Source: Vandiemenella viatica (Eukaryota; Arthropoda; Insecta; Orthoptera; Morabidae). From it: DNA of 64,000 nucleotides. The DNA is taken from assembly GCA_031002005.1 (NCBI GenBank), contig JARYHS010008074.1:350820932-350884931 (forward strand), in the 5' to 3' direction. This document shows, piece after piece, positions 34,888 through 47,707 of the stretch. Under the pieces are notes generated by a model. That model saw only the letters and a list, made by a program, of their open reading frames with translations. It had not been told where the DNA came from and ran no database searches. Numbering within the stretch: position 1 is the stretch's first letter; every line of letters starts with the position of its first letter. A program made the translations under genes and the position numbers.

Positions 34888-35400
34888 TTAATTCAGACTC
34901 GAGACACGTTGTTTTACTGTCTTAGTCTGCCCCTTCAGATCGTTTCTTTCTTTCAAACAATGTTTTTGTTTCTTATAAACAATTCTGCGTTTTTGTTGCA
35001 TCTCCTCCTGCAAATGCCACAGCTTTCCTTTACCCTTTTCTTCAAACCGCCTGTGTATTAAGAACTCCACATATTGTTTCAAATTTTTCTCTTCCCTTTC
35101 ACTACGTTAATAAAAGCCATCTTAGTTTCCACACGTCTTCCGACAGCATCTGTTTTAAGGCTTCAATCTTCTGCTCATTCTTCTCTTATCACTGTGAAAG
35201 GCGTTTATACACGATCAGCATAATAACCTGTTTTATCTCACTCATTTCTTTCCCGGTTACTTGTATAACTTTGCTCATTTCCTCTGTATTCTGTTCACTT
35301 GATACAATTTTTTTCCATTATTTTTCTTTCCATTTTTTGACTATTTTTTATTTCTTCCTGCCGTTTTTCTGCGCTTTGGGAACCTCCATTAATTACGTGA
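34888..35400 (-). pseudogene. Coiled-coil frame, possible N-terminal gag of the Ty3 element
   Basis: A 64-codon minus-strand frame (34888-35082) and broken frames to about 35300 are rich in Lys, Glu and Gln (LWHLQEEMQQKRRIVYKKQK; EEKNEQ-type stretches), suggesting coiled coil. The nearby young LTR element at 58-62 kb also has a coiled-coil first ORF, so this may be an old gag-like N-terminus. No motif is diagnostic. Confidence 0.3.
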
Positions 35401-38400
35401 GATATTTTTTCTTAAATTTGGACCCACCCCTTCCAGCTTGGTGAGATTTGTTAAGATGTGGTGTGAGTTTTGCCCTCCATCCCAAGTGGAATTTACCTTA
35501 TAATTTTTAAATAATTAAATTTAGTTTAGATGTTCATGTATTTTGCTTCATGTCACCAAATACCCAAGCGTTAATATGTAGCCTACTAATTTTTTTTCCT
35601 GTGGAATAAGAGGAGAAAAATGATGTAGAAATTGGAAGTAAAATTTTAAATGAGATTTTGCCAGATCCCCCCTCCCTTTATTTTGAGCTCATATAATTAA
35701 TGGGGGTTCCCTTTTGTTATCTTCTTTTATCATACCCACCAGCATTGAAAGTTCGCCATTTTTCTGTTCTTGAACTGCAATTTTTGCATTACTCATCTTT
35801 TCTCCTCGATTGTAACCCGGTCGAATAGTGCTGGCGTAAACACAAAACCTATAATTTCATTCTCCACTTCGCTGTCACAACACTCCTCCTAAAGTTACTA
35901 CAGACGGTAGCTACTGCATCTATTCAATTTCTTCCTCACTCCCTCCACCACGACAACACTCAAAGCTTAGAATTCTCGAACTTTCATTTTAGTCCTATTT
36001 CGCAAATACAAAAGTGTACGTGCACTACTTTCTTGTGGCAGTGATAGGATTTCGCTAAGCCGGTAGCACAAGAGGGGGGACGAGGTAGTTAGAGGTTAAT
36101 GAGCTCGTCGGCTCAATGGCTATAAACGCCCTCGCTGCATTAAGACACCCACACAGAACTCTTCAGTCAATACGCGCGCGCGTCTGGAATTTCTCTCGAC
36201 TTCGCTTTATTTCTGAAAAAACATCTGGCTGACTTAAAATTCAAAATACGGTAATGATACAAATAACGTTTCCAATTGTACCTTTGCCGCATGTAGGTCT
36301 ATGTCAATTTTAAGCAAAGATGAAGTTTTTTAACTTCTACACAATCACGCTGAATTTCGAATTTTGGCATTTGTACGATTTTTCACGTTTTGTAACTTCT
36401 AAATATATTTATGAACGAAATATTTTTTCTTGTGAAATTGGTAAACTCGAAATACAATGAACCGACCAATGTGAAATATTTTGCTCAGATCTTATGTCAG
36501 GAGTCCATACCTTATTACATTCGGATATTAGTTACCATCAGATTTTAACTCCTGTATTTAATTACTAACTGTTACGCGCTACTAGGCCTACGTTTACGTG
36601 GACTGTTAATGAAGAGATCAATTCATCCGAATAATCCGTTGCAGACTGCACGCTGAAATCACGCTAAGCATTTAGACTACGAAAATCAGAGACAATATAA
36701 TTACGAAAATTATGACAATGCTACCTGTAGTCCTTGAGTGAATTGCTAGACTGATTTGCGGATACTTTTATCTTAAATATCTCAGCCGTCCGACTTTAAA
36801 ATGAAACATACCCTATTTTACGCCCTGGGCTGTATTTTATTCGAAATCCCATTAATAGTTTTTGCGTGAATCGTGGTAGACAAAAAATGGATAATAATTT
36901 GTGGACAACTTCATCTTAGATTTCTCAGCTTTCTGACTTCGCGCAAAACTAAAACCCTACTTTTAACCTCAAGGTCAGGTTCTGTACATTATTCAAAACC
37001 CCCATCAAAATACGATGATTGGCCTATGACTGTATTTTCTTTCTGGCATTACAAAACATCGGTACCCAAATTATTATAATTATTTTCTTGCTCTACCGTT
37101 TTACTATTACCCGTTAGCTGGCGCCTAAACGATTTTACCTTAAAAATGTCCAAACTCTTAGTTTTTTACTCAGATTTAGTAACATGCAATTTTATTCAAT
37201 TTGATAACTTCTTGTGCCTCCCATATGCGTAGTACGTCAATTAGATGCGACATTTTTGGGCTGTTCTTCGATTGCGTCTTTCATTCAGCTATTTGGCAGA
37301 CATTTAAAGATATGTGTCTGTTTCACTAAAAATAGCCTGTTCACCTGTAAATAAAATCATATTTAGTGTTGTGTCTCCAGCTGTGAAAGTTTTATTTAAT
37401 GTAACTTGCCTAACATCATCCATATAATTATATGTTAAGAGCAAGTAACAACACCTTGTTTTGTTTGTTGTGTTTTACTATCTATATATCTCTTTTTGTA
37501 CACATATTTTGGTTCCACAATAAAACTTTCTTCAACTTTTACTGTGTTTTCTGTAAAGTGATTTTTTAACATAGTTTCCTACAGCTTTCACTGAAACATC
37601 TTTTTATAATAATAGAATAATACGCTAATTTGTTAAATTAAAGTATCACCTCATTTGAATAATCTCTTCCAGAGTAAAAAATGGGGTTTGAGTATGACTT
37701 TCCTTTAAGAAACTACATTGTTTTCCCTCAACATGCTTTAACTATGTAGTTATATTTGCAGTAACCTGGCGAGATATCCTCCCAGGTTCCTCCCGAGAGC
37801 AAGCCAATAGGCAACGATTGCGTGGTCGGATTATTGCCGAGCGCACACAACCAGTCTCCATTTATAAGAAGCAGATCAATTGAATCAACACCTATAGTGC
37901 AGTATATACAGCTTTATTACAAGTAGATATATCTACACGTATCTGTCAGATTTAGGTACAATAGAGTGAATTGTGACTAAAGTAAGACATATAGGGTGAC
38001 TTGCTGTCGTGTACTATTTAAAGGCACTAGGGCTGAATGTGAAAGCGAGCGGGCATGAACATGGGAGTTTTATTCTATAACTTCCTGTGACTTTCCAGGC
38101 ATCTGACCATTCCACAACCAATCAGCAGAGTGTTCTCACCTGTCTATCCTCAGCGACTGTGACGACGTCGACGGCAGCAGCTCCTATGCTAGGGCTACTG
38201 GCCGGCTAAGCCGAGGCTGTCGCTGCAACTCCTCTTGCGGCGGAGGCTGCTGCAGACGGCGGCAGCGGCAGAAGACAGCAAATTCTGCCTCGTTCCTAGG
38301 TTTTTACCCCAACCCCCACCCTCTCGATTAAAGTGGAGGGGATTCTGTGGAACTATCAAATCACTCCATACTTCCATCATCTTCCTTGGATGCGGTCATG

Positions 38401-39170
38401 CTAGTGGGGCGAGTCTGCTGTCTCAGTGTTCTACATAGAGGCCGATGCCTGGCAACTCGGTGGTTTCGTATGCCCACTGCTCCGCAATCAGCCATTGGGC
38501 AATTGTTATGAAAATTGTTACAGTGACCTGTGGCTACTACATGTTCAGTCAATGGCGTAACAATAGGATGACAACAGGAGGGGCAAAATGCCACGTATCC
38601 CAAGCCGGAGTGGGCCGCAGCCCAAGGTGGTCCATTCCATCAACACTTCAAACAGCTTTTTTTAAAACCCTCTTCTTCCTCTCGATATTTGGCACTGACG
38701 TAGGGTCCCCATATGACGAATTTTCCACGGGGCTTAACGGTATGGTTACATTATTACCTTCAGTTGTCAATTTAGTATTCTATAGGCCCCACTCAGTAAG
38801 CTGATTCACTTTTTCATCTCTTTGAGTAATGGGATTTGTTTTGGCTGTCCTCAGGTGTAGTACATGTATTCCAGAATTTTACTAATATCCAAGAATCTGA
38901 TCTTGGCTTCTTTAGGGACAGTGAGAACAGTATCTACTTTCTATACCTCATAGTATTAACATAGGAAATTTGGTGTTCACAGGTGAATGCCTATATATCT
39001 GCAATTCTGACTGTCATGTTTAGTAATGCTTATATATCTGTCACAGCTTGTCTAAAACAACCTAAGTTTATTTTTCAATTTTTATTATTTTTCTTGCAGA
39101 TTACCGGTCCTTGTCCCTTCAAGGTAATGCCTCAACCCCTCTCCCTCTCCAAAATGCTAAACTTGTACAA
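35401..39170. other. No gene recognised; GC-rich patch at 38.16-38.30 kb
   Basis: Mostly AT-rich. The patch at 38160-38300 is GC- and CpG-rich, with repeated gcggc and gcagc triplets. Its minus strand encodes a Gln/Pro/Arg-rich stretch (QQPPPQEELQRQPRL), but no splice pattern or similarity was recognised. A promoter-like context (ccaatcagcag at about 38119) lies beside it. It is left unassigned. Confidence 0.35.
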
Positions 39171-39179
39171 TGGTATTTC

Positions 39180-39425
39180 AATTTCATGAAGCACGATAGC
39201 TTCTTTTTTTTTCATACCGACAATGAATTTTTCCAAGTAATTCATGGTGTCAAACGAATTTCCTCTCAGTACTAACTTTAATTTTGGAAACTAGAAAAAC
39301 TTACAGGGTGCCAAGTCTGGGAACCAGGAGAGCTGGGAGTGGAGAGTCATCTTATTTTCCCATAACTGGCAAAATGAACAGGCTGAATGAGCAACCACAT
39401 TGTCTGTCATGGCAACAAACCATGA
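39180..39425 (-). pseudogene. mariner transposase C-terminal fragment
   Basis: The minus strand around 39415-39300 encodes SWFVAMTDNVVAHSA, matching the (H)DN..AHSA catalytic block. It continues to LSWFPDLAPCKFF, matching PPYSPDLAPCDFF, then after a stop to FPKLKLVLRGNSFDT. The second Asp of the pair is Lys and the spacing is 33 rather than 34 residues, so it is dead. It differs from the 0.5-kb mariner (LAPC versus LSPC form, different spacing). No terminal repeats were seen. Confidence 0.6.
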
Positions 39426-39429
39426 AATG

Positions 39430-42400
39430 TCTTACCCCAATACTGGCTTCGTTTACAATTTGTTTCATCCAACAAGGACAAAATCCCTACATATTATTGA
39501 GAACTGAGTGTTTGACCAGAAGGCAAAAACACAGAGCTTACATTTTGAAATCAGAAAGAAAAACAGTGTGCATCATATTGCTCTCATATTCTACTGTTTT
39601 GGGCATGCAGATCCTCTGTCAACTCACTGCAATTATTGAACTTTTGTCTCTGCATTGTATCCATAAACCCAACTATTATCTCATATAATGATCCCTTGTA
39701 TTAATGTTCCATCATAAATAACTTGTTGTCATGAAAAAAATGTTCGTCAATAGAGGTAACATTTGTACATAAGCCATGACCATAGAGTTGATGTTGAATT
39801 ACTGAATAATTGTTCATGATGTCTCTGATACCTTACAGAAGATGCATGGCGCCAAACAACTGATTCAATTCCCCACAATAGTTAAAGGGTATGCATAACA
39901 AAAGAAAAGTCACAGATTAAATTTTCAGTAGTATATTTTTTGAAAGTTTATGAAGCTATATTGGCAACAGATCACACATTTTATATTCCCTACTGTACCT
40001 CAAAAATCATTTGAAGACTATATTATTCTTCAAGAAACACAAACGCTGAAAGGATACTTTCACAAATAGCCCCAAATTTTTATGAAAGTTTAAGAGAAAT
40101 TACTGGTCACTGTTCTGAAAACTGTACTAGATTTTTCAAGTTAATTTTAGTCACCTTCACTGTTCCACTGTACTTAAAAATAGTCTAAGTGACCTACTAG
40201 TTATATGTTTGGTGAAATTTTCTAAGTACGAACACCTAATAACATACTGTGAACACAACCATCGTGTATTATGCCTGTCTACACACTGCCATACAGAGCA
40301 AGATTTTTGTGGGTATTTATCACTTTTTACCAAGGTAACGCAATCTTGTTTGCTTATCTTTAATACAATCTTCTTGAAACTTATGTTTTTGTAGACCATT
40401 TTATTTTGAACATTTTATGTCATCATAATTTTTCCCTAAAATCTTTCCATATTGATGTTATTAATTTTTAAAGCTTCGTTTCAGTTATTTACGTTTAACT
40501 TTTAAAATATCTTATCCCTCTCAAAGATTTTTATGTCTACAGTTTTTTTTTTTTTTATAAATTATTTTATTTAGTTATCGTGGCAGCTCTTATAATTTTT
40601 GTGTACACCTTATTTAACTGAACTTGCGAATTACTTTTTTCCTGCATGATAACACCTAAAAATTCAATATCTCATTAACTGTATTTTGCTTTTAAATGAG
40701 ATTTACCCATACAACTTAGAAAAAAAAAAAGCTCTAGATTTTGATGGCTCATTTAGTTTTAAAAAATCTAAATTTTCACCTTTGATGCACTCTGACATAG
40801 TTTCTAACAATGAAATTTTGTAACAAAGCTAACGAATTCAAATACTAAGATCTTACTTTTTTCCCATAACTTTCAAACTTTCTGCCGGACCGTTATTATA
40901 TTATTTTCCCCAGAATTTTTCTCTATTTTCTGAAACTAATTTTGCTTTCCTAACTATTTTATTAAAATTTTTCAAATTCTTTATTTACTTAATAAATACT
41001 TAGAATCTACTTTTAGACTCAAATTTTGCCTATGCTCGAACACGCTATGATAGTTAAATTTGAATATTCTCTGATGTAATATTTTTTTCCCTTGTTCACA
41101 CCATTCAAGCACAAGGCGAAATACACTTTAAAATTGATATATTGATATAAATTAAATTTGAAGGCTATAAAGACAGCACATCAAAATAATCATCTTGAAG
41201 AGCATTACCTGTGGAAATGAATGTGGGAAAATATGGGTTTACTTTTGAGTTAGAAGCTGCTTTATCATTAAGATTTAGTTAGTATTATTTACTAGCAGTA
41301 TTATATGCTGTGAATTACCTCTCTTTATAAGGTTTTGAGAAACTTATTCATACATAACATTTTTTAAGGTTTTAAGGTTACTTGATGTATCGCTCTTGTC
41401 ATCAAACAATGAACAAACTTTGCTGTAATTTAATGCATGCACATTTTTTTTGTCATAATCTCATGGCCAGATTCTACCGAGAACCATATCCGTTCTGTAA
41501 ATTATCAGACATTAGTTTGCACATGACAGATCATTTATTTTCTGAACAAGAGTTTTAACAGTTGAAACTGAAAGCCTTCATGGTTGAGGGTAATGTGCAA
41601 TCTACTTGATAACTTATAAGATTTTTTTTTGTACACATATATGAAACATCCAGCTGGTTGTGACAGGACAGTAATTTATGAATATAGGGATTTATTGATG
41701 TTAAAGGTGATTTAAATTAGTTTGCACAGTTAAATCCTTAAGTTTGAGAGTCATTTTTGGTCAGTTTTAGGTTAAAAAAAAATAATTTTAAAGGTTTTCT
41801 TATTTGTTTGGTAATTTAGTTTAATAACGAATTTATAAGAAGGTTTCAGAAGATGAAAATGTTTTGAAGAGAAGAACGAACAGCAAGCTAGTTCAGAAAC
41901 TCGCTGACTGGGACGTTAGGTAAAATAGTTCCATTCGAGAGATTTGAGAACAAATTATAATGAAAATTAAACATTAGTTAAGAGATTAGTAGACTTTATA
42001 AATTGTAGTGATTTATTCTGAATCATTTATGTAATTTGCAATACTATTAAATTACTTTTCAAGAAATTCATTGTTTCAGCAATGTTCCAGGACTTGTATG
42101 TAGTTCAGAGCCTACAAAAACCCTCCATTCGGCAAGAAATCATCGTAGCATGTCTACATCATGTTAGTTTGCATTTAGTGTCAAAATTTAGTAAAAAGTG
42201 TTTAATTCAGTTGAAATCACATTAAAAGTATAAAGCCTATTTTTTAATATTTTGGTTGGCAGCATACCCGGTTGGGACAATATTTGAGCATATTAGAGAA
42301 TTTAAAAGTGTTAACAGATTCTTTGGAGACTGTTGTGTGGCAGTGTGGTGTGAATCAAAAGTGTACTGTAATCAATGGAGGAAGACGTCCTTGTGAAATT

Positions 42401-42440
42401 GTATATCATTGTCCACAGTTATGTGAGTGGAGACTTTCCC
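39430..42440. other. No gene recognised (3 kb AT-rich)
   Basis: AT-rich sequence with many short A and T tracts, and only short frames of low-complexity composition. It could be intronic. Confidence 0.4.
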
Positions 42441-42444
42441 GGCG

Positions 42445-43520
42445 TACTGATGCAGTATAATCCTGTTGGGTGTTGTATAAACTCATAGTTTTAACAGCGA
42501 GCTCTGCTGTCTTCATCAGGTGTTACAAGCTGACTGTCACCATCTAGACTGGCTTAGTCTCCTATCGAACTTCTTTATACACATTCACAAATGGCGCACA
42601 AAACCTTGGGCTCACTATGATGCCCGCTCTCCTGCTGCCAGGATGTGCGGGCGGTCTGCGATGCTGGTAGGCCCGCTCTGATAGATTGAAAGTGCTGGGT
42701 TAAAATGCGGTCCACTGTGACCACTGACTGGAGCCATTTGCGCCTTCCTGCCCGAATGTGCTGGCGGGCCGCGTTGCTGGTAATGCCGCTCTGATTGGTC
42801 GTAAGCACTGCCTTAATCCGCAGTCTGCAGCGGTGCCCGACTGGTGCCATTTGCACCTTCTATGTCCTGTTCTTCAGATTTACCTTGCTCTAGTCAGAGA
42901 TCTCTAATGATTTGTCTCCAGGCTTTGCTTAGATAAAGCCTGCTGTCCCTATTTATGTTGTTATCATTTAACAGCTGTATTTCCAATAACTCACTTATGA
43001 CCGAGTCCCAGAAGGAAGAGGTCCTGGCTAGCACTACAGTCTTGTCAAACTCTATTGTGTGCTCTTCGTCAAAGGCATTCTTGGCTATCACAGACTTTTC
43101 CAGCAGCATCAGCCTTAGGTATTGTTTATGTTCGGTAAGATGCTCTTTAATCATTCTGATAGTCTGACCGATATAAAGTTTCCCGCATTCACACAGTATG
43201 GAATAAATCCTACGTGTTTCCAAGCCTAAGTCATCTTTTACCGAACGCAGCATATCCTGTATTTTGGTGGGAGTCGGGAAGATATTTCTTCTCCCAGGAG
43301 AATTCCAATTTTTTCCACTGAGTTTTTCACATATGGGAAGAAAGCAAGTGTTTTCAGTGGTTCTTCTTGCTCTGATGGTGGTCTTGGTGGCTTCTGAATA
43401 AAGGCACACTCTATCTGCCGCTAAGAGTAACCGTTCTGTTCAAAGACAGTCTTGAGATGTTTCATTTCCTTCAGCAAGCCCCAAGGTCCACAAGCAGCGT
43501 GAACCATTGGGGCACCAACT
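42445..43520 (-). pseudogene. Penelope-like element: GIY-YIG endonuclease half and 3' end
   Basis: A minus-strand frame (43409 to 42894, 171 codons, extended upstream to about 43510 by KEMKHLKTVFEQNGYS after a stop) has IYSILCECGKLYIGQT. This is the GIY-YIG nuclease core with the extra Cys pair typical of Penelope-like elements. EHKQYLRLMLLEKS, FDEEHTIEFDKT and LYLSKAWRQI follow. The 3' UTR continues to about 42445 and includes acctgatgaagacagcagag. The RT half expected upstream in this orientation is absent; instead an oppositely oriented RT fragment abuts it. Confidence 0.85.
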
Positions 43521-43559
43521 GTCCAGCTTGCCAAGTATCTCACATTTCTTCTTAGCCTC

Positions 43560-44180
43560 TTTATGGGTCGTTGTTGTCATCAAGTCAGGAACTTGATGGA
43601 ATTTTTGAAGAGCTTCCTGTTTCTAACAGTTTTAGACACTGACATCCTGGTTATCTTTGACATGGTATCCCTCTTCACCCACCTACTGGTAATGGACACA
43701 CTTGACCTGATACACTGTCATCTTGAGCCGACCACTGCAGACCTCTTTGAACATGTACTTACGTCCACTTATTTCGTGTACGGAGGGAAGTAATATGAAC
43801 AATCCGACAGACTGTCTATGGGGTCACTAGTCTCTCCAGTAATAGAAAACCTCTATATGGAGGATTTTGAAGAGAGGGCCTTAGAGAGTGCCACTTTCAA
43901 ACCTTCTTGCTTCTACTGTTATGTCGATGATACTTTCACCGTCTGGTCACACGGTCCAAGCGTTGGATGAATTTCTCGACCATCTTATTGGAATCCACCC
44001 TAATATACGTTTTACGAAGAAAGTAGAGAAGGGCAGATGCCTCCCATTCCTGTACATCTTAATAAAGCAGAAACCCAGCGATATTCTGTCACATACCATA
44101 TACCGCAAAACCACCCACACTGAGCGCTACTTGGGTGCAGTCAGATTCCTTCAGCCCGCACAACACAACTCCATATAGTG
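43560..44180 (+). pseudogene. Penelope-like reverse transcriptase fragment
   Basis: The plus strand encodes DTDILVIFDMVSLFTHLLVM (about 43635-43690), HVLTSTYFVYGGK (to 43793), MGSLVSPVIENLYMEDFEER (about 43818), CYVDDTFTVW with the YVDD catalytic box (about 43915-43945), then, after a frameshift, HPNIRFTKKVEKGRCLPFL and YRKTTHTERYL (to about 44140). This order is that of the Penelope RT. Stops and a frameshift disable it. It points the opposite way from the adjoining GIY-YIG part, so the two are separate fragments or halves of an inverted insertion. Confidence 0.85.
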
Positions 44181-45480
44181 TAAAGTATCTTTTTGTTTAC
44201 CAAAAGCATTCCCACTAGCTACCCCCAGCAGTAAAATATTATATAGATCAATTGTAAAGTTTGACTTAGAAATTTCGAGAAGAGTAATTGTCAACTGGAA
44301 GGAATTTCCCGGTAATCTTTCCCACAGTGAGAATTTGCCATAAAAATCATTTTAAAGTGCATTTATCATATTGAGAAATGTTTATTTTAAGAGATATTTT
44401 GGTTTGTTCACATTTTGAAACACGCGATCAGAAAAGTAAAAATCTAAAATTTGAAATATCTTTAAATTGAGTAAAGCTACAGCCGATCTTTTATCACCAG
44501 CTATAGTCAGCATTGTTCCTGATATTTTGGTAGGAAAATTAAATAATCTGGCAAAGTTTAATTAGCAGTTTTAATTAAGAGAAAAAATGAACTTTTTAAC
44601 TAAAAGGAATACAAATTTGGAATTTATGTCAGTAGATAGCCCAAATTAAGATGATTACGAATATATAATGGTTTCAGTAAAAAGTTTAAGCATTTGTCTG
44701 GTAATTAAGTTTTTGAAAAATAGATTGTCACGGATTGTTGTTGAAGGGCGTAAAAATTCCGCCAAGTTGATCATGTGATGACTTTAATTTTAAGACTATA
44801 GAAACCCTTTGGAATGTTAAATTAAATTAAGATAGATAGAATATGATCATAGAAAGTCCCTGTAAAAATTTCAAGTCAAACTATTTAGTACTTTTGGAGA
44901 TATTAACTAAAGAAAAATTTGCTGATATAGGCTCTGAGAAGTCTATAAAAGATCTTGCAGCAGGCACAGATTGCCTCATTCTAGTCTCATTATTTCGCCT
45001 GAAAGTGATCGCGCAACTCCGCGCTAGTTAGCGGAGCAAATTGCTCCATGTGGTAGCAGTTTAGGCAAGTTCTAACATGCCATAATACTCACTAAAGTTA
45101 GGGGGACTTAGTGAGTTTTTGTCTTCTCGTAGAAGTGTACTTAATCTGCAATCTTCAAAGAAACTGTTGTTCGATGCTTTATTCAGATATCTGGCACCGA
45201 CAATGTACGAGTGAACTTTTGCAAGAATATAATAAGTACTGTGTTATTCTCAAACTGTGTTAAATGACTTTATCTTGTTTACCCTTCGCATTTGGGGTTT
45301 ACTAATACGAATGTGTGGCAGCCGATCTATTTAATATTATAGGTACCAGAGGGCTACACATGGTCACGAACTTAATTGTTCATAGTTCAGGTGAAGGTGT
45401 TGCATAACCCCCGTGCAGCCTGGTCGCCTGACAATTGGCCACACCGGTACACAGAGCGAGAGGAAACTCCGATTGTCACA
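44181..45480. other. No gene recognised
   Basis: AT-rich sequence. The last 300 bp are more mixed in composition. No similarity was recognised. Confidence 0.4.
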
Positions 45481-45748
45481 GCCTGCCAAAATTTTTAATT
45501 TTTTTTATTCTGCTTAACGTCTCTCTAACAGCGAGGTCTTAAGAGACGGAAAAGGATGGGGGGCAAGGAATGGGAAGGAATTCGGCCATGGCCTTTTGAA
45601 GGAAGCATCCCGGCATTTTCCTGGAGTGATTTGGGAAACCATGGAAAACCCAAATCTAGATGCCTGGACGGGGTTTCGAACCGCCGTCCTCCCGAATGCG
45701 AGGCCACAACGCTAGCCGTTACACCCCCACGCTCGGTGCCTGCCAAAA
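45481..45748 (-). repeat. tRNA-derived SINE with 11-bp TSD (copy 2)
   Basis: This is the same family as the 8.5-kb copy, on the minus strand, at 45492-45737. Exact duplications gcctgccaaaa lie at 45481-45491 and 45738-45748. On the minus strand the head (caccgagcgtgggggtgtaa) and B-box region lead to a body with gcatcccggc in inverted form, and the tail is T-rich on the plus strand. Near full length. Confidence 0.93.
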
Positions 45749-45749
45749 G

Positions 45750-47400
45750 AAATTAAACATTTCAAGACTGTCTTTCAACAGAACAGCTACTCTTGGTGGC
45801 ATATAGTGTGCCAAGCTACCAAGATCACCGCCAGAGCAAGAAGAACCATCGAAATCCATACTTTGATCTAATGTTTTTGGTTGAAAAAATGCACAGAAAG
45901 AAATGTGTATGGTTAAAATGTCATTTTAAGACAAGCCACTGGAAAATACTTCTTCATAAAAATGTAACGGCAGACTAAAGTGAGAAGAATGGAAAAATTA
46001 TTTCTATAGGACTGATAGCTAAATAAAAACAAGGAAGAACAATATACAAGTCTCCAGCTGAAAACCATCAGTGCTTGTAAGTGAATCATGTACCTGTGTT
46101 GACTGTGGGTGCCTGTGCGAACTTAGTCCTAGCTTTCTAAATTCATAAAGAAGGGTATACTCCAAAATATTGAGTTTTTTTTTAGTTTGTGGAGCATTTG
46201 TTGTGGTTATCACATTAGTGTGGCACAGTTTTTGGGGAATGTGAGCTCATTGGCTCAACCTATAGGGTTTTTGTGTTGGACAATCACTTGATGTGTCGGG
46301 ACGTACCGGGCATGCCGGATCCTAGTGTCTGAGACAAGCCCTCGGCAGACCAGATGGCATTTAACCTGAAAGCTGCTGGGGGAACATCCAATTCTATTAC
46401 ACGGGCGTAGCTAGTAGCATGAGAGGTGTCACAGGGATTTGCGCAAACGACCACAAATGTCTTCAAACATTGTGGGGGAACCTTTGCAAAAAAGACTGCT
46501 TAGGGGAGGGGAACACTAGCAGACTTTGCCAGTGCAACCTCTAGGCATTGGCTTCTTAGTGGCAGATTGTTTTGATAGCTAGTGGATTACGCTTGGGACC
46601 ATAAGAGGCTCAGTTTCTAGGTATGTCCAATGACGGTCTTTCCCTTCCAGGCAACTGCAAAGTTGAGCGACAAGTAGTTAAAGGTAAAATGTTTGTCACT
46701 ACAGGCCTCCTCCCTTCAACTTTGGTGATTGACAATTGAGCTCATAAAATTTCAAGAATTTTGAAACACGCTTCTAATCACAAGTAATTTTTTGATGAAT
46801 TCAAGTATCTCATTTTATTTTTGCATAAATACCGAGTCTAATTCATAAGTATTACTATGGAAAAGAAAGATAAATAAATTCAACACTCATCAAAGATGAT
46901 GGGAGGAGGGCTGAAGTTACAAAAAACACTATACAAAAAACATATTTTGGGCAATGCCCTTATTAATGAAAATATGATTAGATTTTCATGCAATGCCTGA
47001 AGTATTGTGTTTATGCAATGTTTTTGTGGCAATGAGATGCTCCTTACTGCATATCTTTCTTTTCCATATTAATATCACCTCACTACAATCAAGGCCAGTT
47101 TAAGGGTACTGCAAGAACCACAGTCGCGCCACGATCGCTTTCAAAATTTGTCCTTACTTAACAAACAATTTTCCTGCTAAAATAAATAATTTACAAATTT
47201 AGAATGTTAATAAGCTGCATTCACAATAGCAGTTTCTGAGGGGTGGAGTTCCACAAGAAGTCCTTCATCAGATTCAGTTTTGAGAATGTCATATCTGGTG
47301 TAGTTACAATATGCCTATATATTTAAAGGAGTGTGTTGCTCTGAACCTGATTCAACAATTTATGTAATTTCGTTAGAACAAACTCATTCATCTTTTGACA
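45750..47400. other. No gene recognised
   Basis: Mixed sequence. The segment at 46290-46640 is less AT-rich than its surroundings but gives no recognisable frame. An unidentified repeat cannot be excluded. Confidence 0.35.
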
Positions 47401-47707
47401 TTCCATATAAAAAGTTATTGACTGCTGTAGACGTGTTAACGTGCGTGGCTACTACTGTGCCCAGGTGCTCCAGACGTGTATACACGCGCTGCCTTGCCGC
47501 TCTGTCTGTGCTCTGGACGTGTATACACGTCGGGCCGCTCGGGTCCCTGTATGCTCTGCACGCGTTAACGCGCTAGTCTCTTAGCGGCCTGCTCATGAAG
47601 CCATATTTCCAGCCAGGGTGGTTAGTTGTTTTCCTCATTCGGCCCTTGAGCGTTGGCAGCTGCGATCTAATTTGTGTTGCTCTTTACCTTTTAGTTTTCG
47701 CTAAAAA

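Noticed and set aside
35401..36250. LTR of the minus-strand Ty3-like element
   Set aside because: No matching direct repeat was found near 24.6 kb or elsewhere in the window to serve as its partner.
39284..39688. 134-codon plus-strand frame
   Set aside because: The minus strand of the same DNA carries recognisable mariner transposase blocks, so the plus frame is a shadow.
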